Assembly (NCBI GenBank): GCA_913063055.1
Contig: CAJXZK010000010.1
Location: 1-41,954 of the forward strand
Direction of reading: 5' to 3'
Length of the DNA: 41,954 nucleotides
Source: an uncultured bacterium
GTDB taxonomy: Bacteria > Cyanobacteriota > Vampirovibrionia > Obscuribacterales > Obscuribacteraceae
Part shown: positions 16,111 through 24,576 of the stretch, in pieces
Layout: each line of letters opens with the position of its first letter
Numbering within the stretch: position 1 is the stretch's first letter
The notes under the pieces: generated by a model
Seen by the model: the letters and a program-made list of their open reading frames with translations, nothing else
Told to the model about the DNA's origin: nothing
Databases searched by the model: none
Translations under genes and position numbers: made by a program

Positions 16111-17703
16111 CTAGTGGTGGTCGTGTCCGCAGTCGTCGCAGTCATGCTCGGCGGCCTCAAGGGCCTCAAGATAGGTCGGGTCTATGGCATTGATGCGGGC
16201 CAACATGGCTTCTGCTTCTTTTTCTTTGCCAAGGCTGGAGAGGCAGCGGTAGGCCGGTTCTAGCATCTCCAGAAGCTCGACGTGATCGGGGCAGAGATAC
16301 CTTTCTAATACCTCGGCATTAGTTAGATATAGCGGCAGGGCTTCGGCAAAGCGGTCCATGGCAAAGAGGGTGCCAGCTAGCTCATTGCGCACATCAACAT
16401 CATCTACTAGTGTGAGGTTGGGCTCATTTTGAGCCACTTGTTCAGTTACCAGACTTGTGGCTTTTTGGTGTAGGGCCAGTGATGCTTCGTACTCTTGCAG
16501 GAAGTCGAACAACGTGCCACAGGCCTGCAATTGCAGGGCATTGAGTGGTCCACCTAGTGTCGAATCGGCTTCAAAACGCTTGGCACGGGCCTCAATTTGA
16601 GTCTTTAAGTCAGCCAGTGCTTTTTTCTCACCGCCTGAAAATTCCATCAAAATTGAAACTGTTTCGAAGAAGGGGAAGTAGGAATAATCGATGCGGTCTG
16701 CTTCTCGCAGGGCTGTTTTCAAAGAGTTCTTTGCTTCTTTTTCATTGTTCTTTTCAGTGAAGTGTTGAGCGCTCTCGAGGGCGTCTTCCCAGCGCTTCCA
16801 ACGCTGCAAATCGTTAGCTGATTTAGCGATTTCTTCAAGCTTGCGGTTGTGGCGAGCAAGTGGTTGTTCTAAGAAATCATTTAACCACTCTATAGCACCT
16901 TTGACTGAATGCCAGGCTGGCGCTGTGTCTTCAATATGTCTATCGAGACCGAAAGCAACAATTGTTTCATGTAAGTTTTCATCGTCTTTGGTCAGGCCGC
17001 CGGCAATCAGTGTGCCTTTCATTAATGCCCGCGATAGTGCGCTGCGCGAAATTAGAGTGTCACCGGTTAAGGCAAAATGAATCAAAGCATTGAGATAGTG
17101 CCATTGCTCATCGTTTTCTGTCTCGTCTTGCAGCATGGCCTGAGCTGCTTTGACTTCTCCTAGTTGGAGCAAAAAGCTTATGGCTAGTTCGCGAGGAATA
17201 GCTTTAAATTCGACCGGCAACTCTTCTTTGTATTCATGCAAGAACGATGTGACAATCTCGATTGCCTCAGTCTTTTTGCCGCAGTTCCAGTTTAATTGAG
17301 CCAGGTCTGCAACAGCTTGAGTGTAAGCTTCTGCATCAACTTGATAGAGCTCAAAATTTTCGTCGCTACATTCTTCTTTGAGCTGCTCCACAGCCTTTTG
17401 GGCATACTCTAGGGCCTCTTTGTTGTCGCTAGAGCCTTCGCGAGCCAGAATCAAATTGGCTACACCGCAGCTATTGTTGGTTGCCTTCAAGGCTTTGTGA
17501 GCTGCCTTTACTCGTTCTTCAACTGTTTCGCCGAGAATGGCCACGGCGATATAAGCATTAAGAGACTCTTCAAGGGCGTCAGGTTCGCCGTCTTCAGCCT
17601 CAAACTCGGCGTCGATACAGCTTTCGACCAGGTCGTCATGAGGCCCGATTCTCAGGTGAGTAGATGTAGCTTCAGCCACGCTGGAGACGTCGTTGGACTT
17701 CAT
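16111..17703 (-). CDS. TPR-like protein with His/Cys/Asp-rich tail (paralog 1)
   Basis: 530 residues, all helical, no signal peptide or membrane segment, acidic. Repeats resemble TPR, for example 'CGTLFDFLQEYEASLALHQK' and 'LAGTLFAMDRFAEALPLYL'. It is paralogous with the gene at 17843-19420 from 'IGPHDDLVESC' on, including 'WHYLNALIHFALTGD' and 'LISRSALSRALMKG'. Unlike its paralog it ends in a metal-binding-looking tail, 'EHDCDDCGHDHH'. GAGG 5 bases before the ATG supports the start. Likely a cytoplasmic scaffold; function unknown. Confidence 0.75.
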   Translation of the reverse strand: MKSNDVSSVAEATSTHLRIGPHDDLVESCIDAEFEAEDGEPDALEESLNAYIAVAILGETVEERVKAAHKALKATNNSCGVANLILAREGSSDNKEALEYAQKAVEQLKEECSDENFELYQVDAEAYTQAVADLAQLNWNCGKKTEAIEIVTSFLHEYKEELPVEFKAIPRELAISFLLQLGEVKAAQAMLQDETENDEQWHYLNALIHFALTGDTLISRSALSRALMKGTLIAGGLTKDDENLHETIVAFGLDRHIEDTAPAWHSVKGAIEWLNDFLEQPLARHNRKLEEIAKSANDLQRWKRWEDALESAQHFTEKNNEKEAKNSLKTALREADRIDYSYFPFFETVSILMEFSGGEKKALADLKTQIEARAKRFEADSTLGGPLNALQLQACGTLFDFLQEYEASLALHQKATSLVTEQVAQNEPNLTLVDDVDVRNELAGTLFAMDRFAEALPLYLTNAEVLERYLCPDHVELLEMLEPAYRCLSSLGKEKEAEAMLARINAIDPTYLEALEAAEHDCDDCGHDHH

Positions 17704-17764
17704 AAGAACCTCGAAGATTGAAATATATACAGTGGGCTAATTATACAGGTGAACTTAAGGCCGT

Positions 17765-17802
17765 GTTGATTCGTTGAGTTTAGCTTTACTCAACGAATCA
17801 AC
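17765..17802. terminator. Perfect 14-bp inverted repeat between the two TPR paralogs
   Basis: GTTGATTCGTTGAG (17765-17778) and CTCAACGAATCAAC (17789-17802) are exact reverse complements around a 10-base loop, TTTAGCTTTA. It lies 40 bases past the stop of the 17843-19420 gene and 61 bases before the next start on the same strand. No T-run follows on either strand, so it may be a terminator without a U-tract, an mRNA stabiliser or an operator. Confidence 0.6.
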
Positions 17803-17842
17803 CTATGTCACGTTTTTCAGGCCGGGTTTTGCAGGCCAGGTT

Positions 17843-19420
17843 TTAACCCAAATCAAAAGGGTCTATTGCCTTGATTCTACTAGCCATTGTTGCTTTGCCA
17901 GCCAGATCTCCAAGCTGTTGGCAGCATTGGTGAGCTAACTCAAGGCAATCTAGTAGATCATAGTGAGTGGCGCCGAGAAACTGTTCTTGCTTCGCCAGTG
18001 CTTTTTTGCAGTAATTGAGCGCATCTTGATAGTGATTTTGTGCAAACAAAATTTCGGCTTGTGCTTTGTTGATTTCGCCTATTTCAAAGAGTGTTAGAGC
18101 CGAAGCTCTGTCTAGTTGATCTTCTTGTTCGAGTGTTTCTGCTATTTTTAAGGCCTTAACTTGATTGCTCTGAGCCGCTTCGAAGTCGCCAAGTTCTCTG
18201 TAAATAGTGGCGAAGGAATGAAAATTTAGTGCTGCTAGATCATTCTTACCAATTGCACTAGTGGGGCTATTGTTAAGGTTGTCGCCGAATTTCTCCACTC
18301 GCGAGTCTAGCTTCTGTCGCAATTCTTCAAGAGGAATGGCTCTTACATCAGCTTCTTGATTGAGGGCCAAGAGGCCTGTCACTGTATTGTGAAAGGGAAA
18401 GTAAGAATAGCTTATGCGTTCGGCTTCGCGCAGAGCTGCTTTGAACTCTTTAGCTGCTTCTTTATACATTTCATTGCTCATAAAGTATGCAGCACTGGTT
18501 TCTCTGCTGTCCCAGAGTTCCCAACGCTTTTTGTCTTTGTTTGCGCTGGCCACTGCAAGCGATTCTCGCCCTATTAATGAATGGGGGCTCTTATATATTT
18601 GCTTGAGCCATTCTTGCGCCGCTTCGTCGTTTTGCCAGGCATCGACTGCTTTTTCAATGCAGATATTTTGCTCAAAGTGTTCGCTCTGGGCGGCGAATAT
18701 TGAAGCGTCAGCTGTGAGCTTTTGTACGGTTTTTACTCCTACTTTGAAGGCGTTGGCTAGGGCGCTTCGCGATATCAAGCAATCACCATTGAGGGCATAG
18801 TGAGCCAGGGCATTGAGGTAGTACCAAGACTCGATATTGTCGGGATGAGCATATAAGAAAGTCTGTGCTTCTTTGGCTTCGCCCATTTGAATAAGTAAGC
18901 TGGCGATTTGATCACGCAGTATGATCTGGCAGTCACTCCAGAGAGCATCTTCAACGCCTGCTGCCAGTTGCTGTTTCAGCATTTCTACGGCATCGCGTTT
19001 GCGGCCGACCTTGAACGTTATTTCTGCGGCGTCGGCCAGGGCAACCGTGTAGGTATATGTATAAATGCAATAGTCTTTGAAGTCGCTATCGTGCAGTTCT
19101 TGTTTTATTCTGTCGATTGCTCGTTGCGAATAAATCATTGCCGACTCGAGGCTGTTTACCCCTTCTCGGGCGAGAACCAGCCAGGCAAGACCACAAGCAC
19201 CATTTGAAAGATCAATCGCTTTTCTTGCCGCGGCGACTCTCTCTGGCGCTACGGTTGAAGAAAGTGCAGTGTGCAACAGCATGCCGATAGAGTTCTCTTC
19301 CTCATTGTTAGAAAAGTCGCAAGTGGCTAACAAATCATGATGCGGGCCTAGCTTTACTCTCATCGGCCAGGATGAAACTGTTGCTGAGTTGGGCAATAGA
19401 GAAGTATTAGAAGTATTCAT
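17843..19420 (-). CDS. TPR-like protein (paralog 2)
   Basis: 525 residues, the upstream member of a tandem pair with 16111-17703. Shared blocks include 'LGPHHDLLATC', 'WYYLNALAHYALNGD', 'LISRSALANAFKVG' and 'AALREAERISYSYFPF'. C-terminal TPR units are clear ('LFEIGEINKAQAEILFAQ', 'HYQDALNYCKKALAK'). It lacks the His/Cys tail of paralog 1. No signal or membrane segment. GAGG 5 bases before the ATG (GAGGTACTCATG) supports the start. Function unknown; the pair probably arose by tandem duplication. Confidence 0.75.
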   Translation of the reverse strand: MNTSNTSLLPNSATVSSWPMRVKLGPHHDLLATCDFSNNEEENSIGMLLHTALSSTVAPERVAAARKAIDLSNGACGLAWLVLAREGVNSLESAMIYSQRAIDRIKQELHDSDFKDYCIYTYTYTVALADAAEITFKVGRKRDAVEMLKQQLAAGVEDALWSDCQIILRDQIASLLIQMGEAKEAQTFLYAHPDNIESWYYLNALAHYALNGDCLISRSALANAFKVGVKTVQKLTADASIFAAQSEHFEQNICIEKAVDAWQNDEAAQEWLKQIYKSPHSLIGRESLAVASANKDKKRWELWDSRETSAAYFMSNEMYKEAAKEFKAALREAERISYSYFPFHNTVTGLLALNQEADVRAIPLEELRQKLDSRVEKFGDNLNNSPTSAIGKNDLAALNFHSFATIYRELGDFEAAQSNQVKALKIAETLEQEDQLDRASALTLFEIGEINKAQAEILFAQNHYQDALNYCKKALAKQEQFLGATHYDLLDCLELAHQCCQQLGDLAGKATMASRIKAIDPFDLG

Positions 19421-19547
19421 GAGTACCTCGCAATTTGATTCAGGGGTTACTCATAGAGATACGTTCGAACTCGAAAAATAGTTCAATGCAATTTTCAAGT
19501 GCCTGCTTCTGTGGCGAGATCTACTAAAGGCTTAGGCCTGACGGCGG

Positions 19548-19576
19548 ATGACAAATCTTTGAAGATAGACCATGAT
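19548..19576 (+). promoter_or_regulatory. Candidate sigma-70 promoter for the caspase-family gene
   Basis: ATGACA (19548-19553, five of six to TTGACA), a 17-base spacer and CATGAT (19571-19576, four of six). A start near 19583 leaves a leader with AGAGG at 19606-19610. Plausible but untested. Confidence 0.35.
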
Positions 19577-19615
19577 TAATTTGGCCTTGAATCTAGAGAG
19601 AACTTAGAGGATTTT

Positions 19616-21397
19616 ATGTCTCGTATTGTCTGGTTGGCTTCCATTTTGGCGCCGGTAGTTATGATTGCCTCAGTGGCGCCGTCTTCTCTATTCAGTAGCG
19701 CCTCTAGTGCCTACGCTGCCCAGTCAGGCCCTCAGGCTGCAGCCCCTAAAGCTAGTGCCAATCGGCCTATTAAAGATAAGTGGGCCCTGGTAATTGGTAT
19801 CAGCAAATTTGCCGATGGCAAAATCAATTTGCGCTATCCTGCAAAAGATGCTACCGATTTCTATAACTTTCTTACCAGCGCTGGCGGCTTTCGCAAAGAT
19901 CACACTAGATTGCTCGTTAATGAGAAAGCTACGCGGGCTAATATTCTTGCCACTATCGGTGATCGCTGGCTGCCGCGGCTGGCTCATCCTGATGACTTAG
20001 TTGTCGTCTATATCAGTAGTCATGGCAGCCCTGCTGATATGGATGTGGGCGGAGTTAACTATATAGTTGCCTATGACACTGATACTGAATCGCTCTATGC
20101 TACAGGCATTCCATTGCAAGACTTGATGCGCATTATCAAAGCGCGAGTGCACTGTGACCGCGTTGTGATGATACTAGATGCTTGCCATAGTGGGGCGGCA
20201 ACTGCTGATGCTAAAGGTTTAGTGCGTTCTGCCAACGTTGATGCCAGTGCCGTGGTGGCTGGTACCGGGCAGCTTGTGATTGCCTCTAGCCAACCGAGTC
20301 AGGTATCTTGGGAAAGTAAGAAATATCAAAACAGTGTCTTCACTAGCTGCTTGATTGAGGCCCTTAAACAGAATGGTGGGCGCACCACTCTTGGTGCTGC
20401 TTTTCAGAATATGAAAGATAGGGTTGAAGATGAAGTCTTGCGCGACAGAGGACAGCTGCAGACCCCAGAGATGAAGAGTCATTGGGATGGTTCAGCACTC
20501 TGCCTCTCCACTCCGCCTACAGCGCCACGGGAAGCTTTAGGCGAAGATAGTGTTTTTGACCTGCAAGAGAAGCCAACAGTTAATCAGACTGAGGCTAAGC
20601 CGGTGGTGAAAGTTAGTCCACCCAAAACTATTGTGAATAATGGCAATATTTATCGTGTCTTTAATAAGCCTCAGAACCCAACGACCTTCGATATTGACGT
20701 TCCCTCTACTGTGATTTATTTGATGACTTATCACTGGAATGATGGCAAAGGTAGTAACCCCGGCACCCTGGCTCTGCGCCATGCCGATGGCACCACTTAT
20801 GGCCCTTGGGCTGTGCGAGGACAGCCAGGCCAAGGCGGCGTGCCCAACGCCTATTGGGAGTGTGAGCCCCGGGTGACTCTGGCGCCTGGCCATTACACAT
20901 TGATCGACAGCGAGCCATCCACCTGGGCACAGAATAACTTGTCTGGCTTTTGTGGTATTGCCAAAGTAAAAATCGTACCTGACAGTGGACGAACAACGGC
21001 TTCAGCTAAGGCTTATAGAAGAGAGCCTGTTGTCAGCATTTTTAAGAACGGCAATATCTCTGCCGTATTTAATTCTCCTACTCGGCCAACTTGGTTTTCG
21101 CTCAAGGCACCGGTTCTGGTTTCAAGGCTGATGAATTATCACTGGAATGATGCTCGCGGACAAGATCCTGGTGAGATTGGTCTAGTACATCAAGATGGCA
21201 CTATCTATGGCCCCTGGTCAACTCATACGGCCCCAGGCCAAGGCGGTGTTCCTAATGCGTATTGGATTTGTGAACCAGATACTGTAATTAAACCAGGTAT
21301 CTATGTGGTCACCGATAGTGATACCAAAACCTGGTCGCAGAATCCCGAAACTAAGGGCGCTGGCATTACTGAAATTAATGGCGTCGTTCAAGACTAG
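19616..21397 (+). CDS. Exported caspase-family (C14) protein with two C-terminal repeats
   Basis: 593 residues. Signal peptide about 1-34 (ends 'SSAYAA'). Caspase p20-like domain about 55-300: 'KWALVIGISKFAD', His136 in 'VVYISSHGSP', and Cys190 in 'VMILDACHSGAA' form the His-Cys dyad, so it looks catalytically intact. After a linker come two copies of a domain of about 110 residues (from about 342 and 476). Each starts 'NGNI...VFN.P', contains 'YHWND', 'YGPW' and 'GQGGVPNAYW', and ends near 'W.QN'. I have seen this unit beside bacterial metacaspase domains but cannot name it. Location periplasmic or outside; substrate unknown. AGAGG 5 bases before the ATG. Its stop is 3 bases from the convergent HupE gene. 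Confidence 0.88.
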   Translation: MSRIVWLASILAPVVMIASVAPSSLFSSASSAYAAQSGPQAAAPKASANRPIKDKWALVIGISKFADGKINLRYPAKDATDFYNFLTSAGGFRKDHTRLLVNEKATRANILATIGDRWLPRLAHPDDLVVVYISSHGSPADMDVGGVNYIVAYDTDTESLYATGIPLQDLMRIIKARVHCDRVVMILDACHSGAATADAKGLVRSANVDASAVVAGTGQLVIASSQPSQVSWESKKYQNSVFTSCLIEALKQNGGRTTLGAAFQNMKDRVEDEVLRDRGQLQTPEMKSHWDGSALCLSTPPTAPREALGEDSVFDLQEKPTVNQTEAKPVVKVSPPKTIVNNGNIYRVFNKPQNPTTFDIDVPSTVIYLMTYHWNDGKGSNPGTLALRHADGTTYGPWAVRGQPGQGGVPNAYWECEPRVTLAPGHYTLIDSEPSTWAQNNLSGFCGIAKVKIVPDSGRTTASAKAYRREPVVSIFKNGNISAVFNSPTRPTWFSLKAPVLVSRLMNYHWNDARGQDPGEIGLVHQDGTIYGPWSTHTAPGQGGVPNAYWICEPDTVIKPGIYVVTDSDTKTWSQNPETKGAGITEINGVVQD

Positions 21398-21400
21398 CTT

Positions 21401-22495
21401 CTAAAATTTCAATTGACCAATGAACCAGTAGGCGCCCATAAGACCAATAGCAATCGAGCCAGTGTAGATCAGCTTATCTGAAAAGTCTTTATGCTTCTTG
21501 GCCAACAGCATCAGCAGTGGTGCTAATGGAGCCACTATCATAGCTTGCCCACATTCCACTCCGAGGTTGAAAGAGGCCAGGGCTATCCATAAGGCTGGGC
21601 CAACTAAGTTTGCCTCAAGTAGAGCACCAGCAAAGCCAAAACCGTGGATAAGACCAAAGGCAAAAGCATAGTAGGCTCGATAATCTCGTTTTGCTGTTAG
21701 TTCCTTGGCTTTCTTTTTCGAGCTTAAACAACGTAAATTTTCTATGGCTACTGCCACTATAGATAGTGCAATTAGAGGTTCAATTACCTGCGCTGGAGGC
21801 CTGACAATTCCCGCAACTGCCAGGCTCAGTGTCATGCTATGGGCGACGGTAAAGGCCGTCACTATGCCCAGCAGTGCTCTGAGAGAGCCTCCTAAAAGCA
21901 GCAGCGCCAGTATGAATAAAATGTGATCGGGGCCGCTGAGAATATGCAATATTCCCTTTTGCAAATAGCTACTGGCCTCAGCCCAGTGGTCTTGATGATG
22001 ACTCTGGTGGTAGCTAGGGTGCGCCGAGTCGAGCAGTATTTCTTTGTTTTGGTCGTCATCTATGATAGTGACAATGGTTGTGGAAGCCGAGTCTTCTGGA
22101 AAGATGCGATCAAGTATCTCTATGCTTGGCTTTAGTTTTGTTGGGTTCTTGTTTGTCGTCTGCCAGATGAGCAAATCGTTGGGCTTGTCTTCAATAATAT
22201 GCACATTCTCAGGCAATAGCTTTTTTCTATTGATCAGCAGGTGAAGCCTTTTGCCCAGGGCCTGGCCGAGCTCTTGTGTTTCAGGAGCTAGGGCGGACCC
22301 AGAACTAGAGTTGACCTTGGAGCCCCCGGCTTCCTCTGCTTTCAGCAGATAACTTCTGTGGGTACTGATGCTCACTACCGTATCGTCTGGACGGCATATG
22401 ATTTTTATTGCTGATATTGCAGCATCATGAGCTTCTGTTGGCAGCGTTAGCGCCAGCAAGGGCAGAAGCAGGGCAAGCAGCCTAGTTATTCTCAT
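21401..22495 (-). CDS. HupE/UreJ-family membrane protein
   Basis: 364 residues from ATG 22495. Signal peptide (MRITRLLALLLPLLALTLPTEA), an outer domain of about 150 residues, then about six membrane helices. The membrane part has the HupE/UreJ_2 hallmarks 'GILHILSGPDHILFILALLL', 'TAFTVAHSMTLSLA', 'EPLIALSIVAVAIENL' and 'FGLIHGFGFAGALL', with conserved His residues that could carry a metal. Relatives are linked to Ni or Co uptake. A longer open frame to 22612 is only the shadow of the YHYH gene. The start overlaps the end of that gene by 14 bases, so the two are coupled. Confidence 0.87.
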   Translation of the reverse strand: MRITRLLALLLPLLALTLPTEAHDAAISAIKIICRPDDTVVSISTHRSYLLKAEEAGGSKVNSSSGSALAPETQELGQALGKRLHLLINRKKLLPENVHIIEDKPNDLLIWQTTNKNPTKLKPSIEILDRIFPEDSASTTIVTIIDDDQNKEILLDSAHPSYHQSHHQDHWAEASSYLQKGILHILSGPDHILFILALLLLGGSLRALLGIVTAFTVAHSMTLSLAVAGIVRPPAQVIEPLIALSIVAVAIENLRCLSSKKKAKELTAKRDYRAYYAFAFGLIHGFGFAGALLEANLVGPALWIALASFNLGVECGQAMIVAPLAPLLMLLAKKHKDFSDKLIYTGSIAIGLMGAYWFIGQLKF

Positions 22496-23603
22496 TCGGG
22501 TAAGCGGGCCGGAAACCTCCACCGGGTGGTCCTCCCGTTGGGCCGCCGGGGCGGAATCCTGGGCCGGCTCCTCCAGGTAGTCCTCTAGGTGGCCCTCCGG
22601 GCGGACCGCCAAATCGGTTCATTCCCCCGAAACGATCTGTTCTCCGACCACCGCCATTGCCGCGATCTAGGCCAGGTGGACCTTTGGCGAAGCTGGCATC
22701 GGGAGTACCGCGAAATTGACGGGGCACAAAAGGCCAATTTTCAGTGAGCACATAATAGAATGTGCCGCTTGGATATTCGGGGGTGACGCCGGTGCGACCA
22801 TTATATTGATCAAGGTCGCCTGCGCCTTGAACAAATTCGTAGTCTTGAGCAAATGATCCGTCGTAGGCTCCGCCAGGGCCATCGCTGCCCCCAATTCTTG
22901 TGCCGCTCTTGAGCCTGTAACTAGATTTCATTTTCTTCAGGGCGCTTCGGCTGTCGTTGGCCGTGGAGTAACAGTAGGGGCCATAAATAGGATAGCCATC
23001 GGCGGCATAACCAGCTAAAACCATCTTATTGCGATAGTTTAGTTTTTCCAGGAGGCCCATGGGGAGGCCGTGATAATGGTAGGCGCCATTGGGTTGCACA
23101 TGGGCCAAATTGGCGTCGACTCCAAGGCTACCCCGGCTAACCATCATGCCCGATAGCGCTTCGTAATGCCAGCGCATGTCTCCATTCCAAAGCTCGGCTG
23201 TGCCTGGGTCAAAGGGCACTCCGTTCACGGCCACACCAAAATCATAACCCCGTGATTGTCCCTGACCTGGTGTCGGATTTAGTGGCACCTTGAAATGATA
23301 ATCCTGGGCTGAAATAGTGTTAGGGTTGCCGCGATTGGGAAATTGACCGGTAGCATGATCGGGAATGCCATTAGAAGTAATGTAGCGGTAGGGCTGGCGT
23401 ACTTCAATTTTGCATTGGCTTGAAGTCGACTGACTGTAGGCCTTCTCGATGGCAAAGGTAAGTGGCACCAGGGCCGTTACGGTTACTAAAGTCAGAGCCA
23501 ATGCCGCATTTAATATTTGCGAGCCTGCTGGCGAATTCTCTTTGCTCTTCACTGCCTGCTCTCCCTTTTTATTCTTGCTCTGTTTTATTGCCGTCTTGGC
23601 CAT
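22482..23603 (-). CDS. YHYH-domain exported protein
   Basis: 373 residues from ATG 23603; earlier starts (23657 ATG, 23699 GTG) are possible and none has a good ribosome site. A basic N-terminus and a hydrophobic helix (about 28-51 in this numbering) act as signal or anchor. The YHYH motif at about 175-178 lies in 'NGAYHYHGLPMG'; 'AGYAADGYPIYGPY' and 'YVLTENWPFVPR' are other blocks of the family. The last 60 residues are a Gly/Pro/Arg-rich disordered tail. YHYH proteins are often encoded beside HupE-type genes, as here, which suggests a shared metal-related role; the function is unproven. Confidence 0.83.
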   Translation of the reverse strand: MAKTAIKQSKNKKGEQAVKSKENSPAGSQILNAALALTLVTVTALVPLTFAIEKAYSQSTSSQCKIEVRQPYRYITSNGIPDHATGQFPNRGNPNTISAQDYHFKVPLNPTPGQGQSRGYDFGVAVNGVPFDPGTAELWNGDMRWHYEALSGMMVSRGSLGVDANLAHVQPNGAYHYHGLPMGLLEKLNYRNKMVLAGYAADGYPIYGPYCYSTANDSRSALKKMKSSYRLKSGTRIGGSDGPGGAYDGSFAQDYEFVQGAGDLDQYNGRTGVTPEYPSGTFYYVLTENWPFVPRQFRGTPDASFAKGPPGLDRGNGGGRRTDRFGGMNRFGGPPGGPPRGLPGGAGPGFRPGGPTGGPPGGGFRPAYPNENN

Positions 23604-23714
23604 GAACTTTGCCGAGCACTGACACAGGTCCGCCACAGATTGGCTGTATCTTGGCATCAGTGGAGAGCTTCTCTCAGCACTACTAGGATAACCCGCCACT
23701 ACAGGTTAGCGACA

Positions 23715-24521
23715 ATGCTGCAACAACAAACTTCAACTAGTCTGTTCATTCCTCCTATGAGCGGCTCCATTGCCTCTTCGCCTTTTGTTATTCCCGCCTA
23801 TGCTTCTTTTAGCACCCTGGGCTCATTGCACCTGCATATTGACGGCGGCAAGCAAGCCCGATTGACAAAAAGTATTGCTGCCCAATTGGCCAAAGAAGGA
23901 GAACTCACTAAAGTTCAAGCGGTGCTTGGCGCGGTGGGTGGCCCCCAGCGCCAGCAGTTAGTTGAAACTTACAGCACTAGGTCAGCGGGAAGCACTGTTG
24001 AAGAGACATTTGAATTTTTCTCAAGTGTTTCGCTGCGCAGTCGCCAGCATGCTATCGAAACTGTTAAGCGGGTCTTGCCCACTGTTAAAAGTGATGTTGG
24101 CATAGTCATTGATGTAGAGCGAGTTGTTGCCACTGTTGATGCTGCAAACGGTTGGAAGCAGATAGAATTTTATGAGCTCGATGGCTTCAGGGGTGAAGAA
24201 ATTGATTTCACCTGCTCGTACACTCAGCCTTTTGAGATTCATCATTTGATTGATATTTACGAAACTGAGGAAAATCCTCTAGTTTTGGAGACCTTGATGA
24301 GAGACTCTATATCAATGGGGATTAACCTCGGTGGTTGGTTCCAGTTCAGCAAGCCAGGCCGAGCTGCTTATCGCTCTAATGCTTTCTCTCAGGCATATCA
24401 ACTGAAGTCGAAAGTTATGATGCAGCATGAGCTCCTTAGCGTATACCTCGAGAACAGTGGGCTGAATTATCGCCTGCGCAGTGTAGTTGAGAGAGTTCTG
24501 GCGGTTTGTCGCATTACTTAG
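23715..24521 (+). CDS. Hypothetical protein, unrecognised
   Basis: 268 residues from ATG 23715. An open frame extends to 23517, but that part lies antisense to the YHYH gene and is likely a shadow. No signal peptide or membrane segment. An amphipathic mixed alpha/beta pattern is seen ('VGIVIDVERVVATVDAANG', 'WKQIEFYELDGF'). There are no catalytic motifs I can name. Divergent from the YHYH gene with about 110 bases between the chosen starts, and convergent with 24565. The ribosome site is weak (AGGTT). Confidence 0.6.
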   Translation: MLQQQTSTSLFIPPMSGSIASSPFVIPAYASFSTLGSLHLHIDGGKQARLTKSIAAQLAKEGELTKVQAVLGAVGGPQRQQLVETYSTRSAGSTVEETFEFFSSVSLRSRQHAIETVKRVLPTVKSDVGIVIDVERVVATVDAANGWKQIEFYELDGFRGEEIDFTCSYTQPFEIHHLIDIYETEENPLVLETLMRDSISMGINLGGWFQFSKPGRAAYRSNAFSQAYQLKSKVMMQHELLSVYLENSGLNYRLRSVVERVLAVCRIT

Positions 24522-24532
24522 AGGCTCTGCAA

Positions 24533-24576
24533 TAGCGTTTAGTGTAGCTTGGTTTAGCCAAGCGCTATTTTCTTCC
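24533..24576. terminator. Bulged hairpin between convergent genes
   Basis: AATAGC, a 10-base bulge and GCTTGG pair with the continuous arm CCAAGCGCTATT across a 5-base loop. It is followed by TTCTTCCTTT on the plus strand. It lies between the converging stops at 24521 and 24565 and could end the plus-strand transcript. The coordinates are approximate to a base or two. Confidence 0.4.

Noticed and set aside
17818-17844. Two near-identical 13-base units (CAGGCCGGGTTTT / CAGGCCAGGTTTT)
   Set aside because: Only two copies, partly within the end of a coding frame; not enough for a repeat array or attachment site.
18414-18800. 128-codon open frame opposite TPR paralog 2
   Set aside because: Shadow of a coding frame; composition is Ser/Ala-rich as expected of antisense frames here.
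19460-19480. GTTCGAACTC resembling a tRNA T-loop
   Set aside because: No acceptor, D or anticodon stems can be formed around it; no tRNA is supported anywhere in the window.
22496-22612. N-terminal extension of the HupE gene
   Set aside because: It is the out-of-frame reading of the Gly/Pro-rich tail of the YHYH gene; a signal peptide begins exactly at ATG 22495.
23517-23714. N-terminal extension of the 23715 gene with a hydrophobic stretch
   Set aside because: It is antisense to the start of the YHYH gene and its signal region; ATG 23715 is the simpler start.
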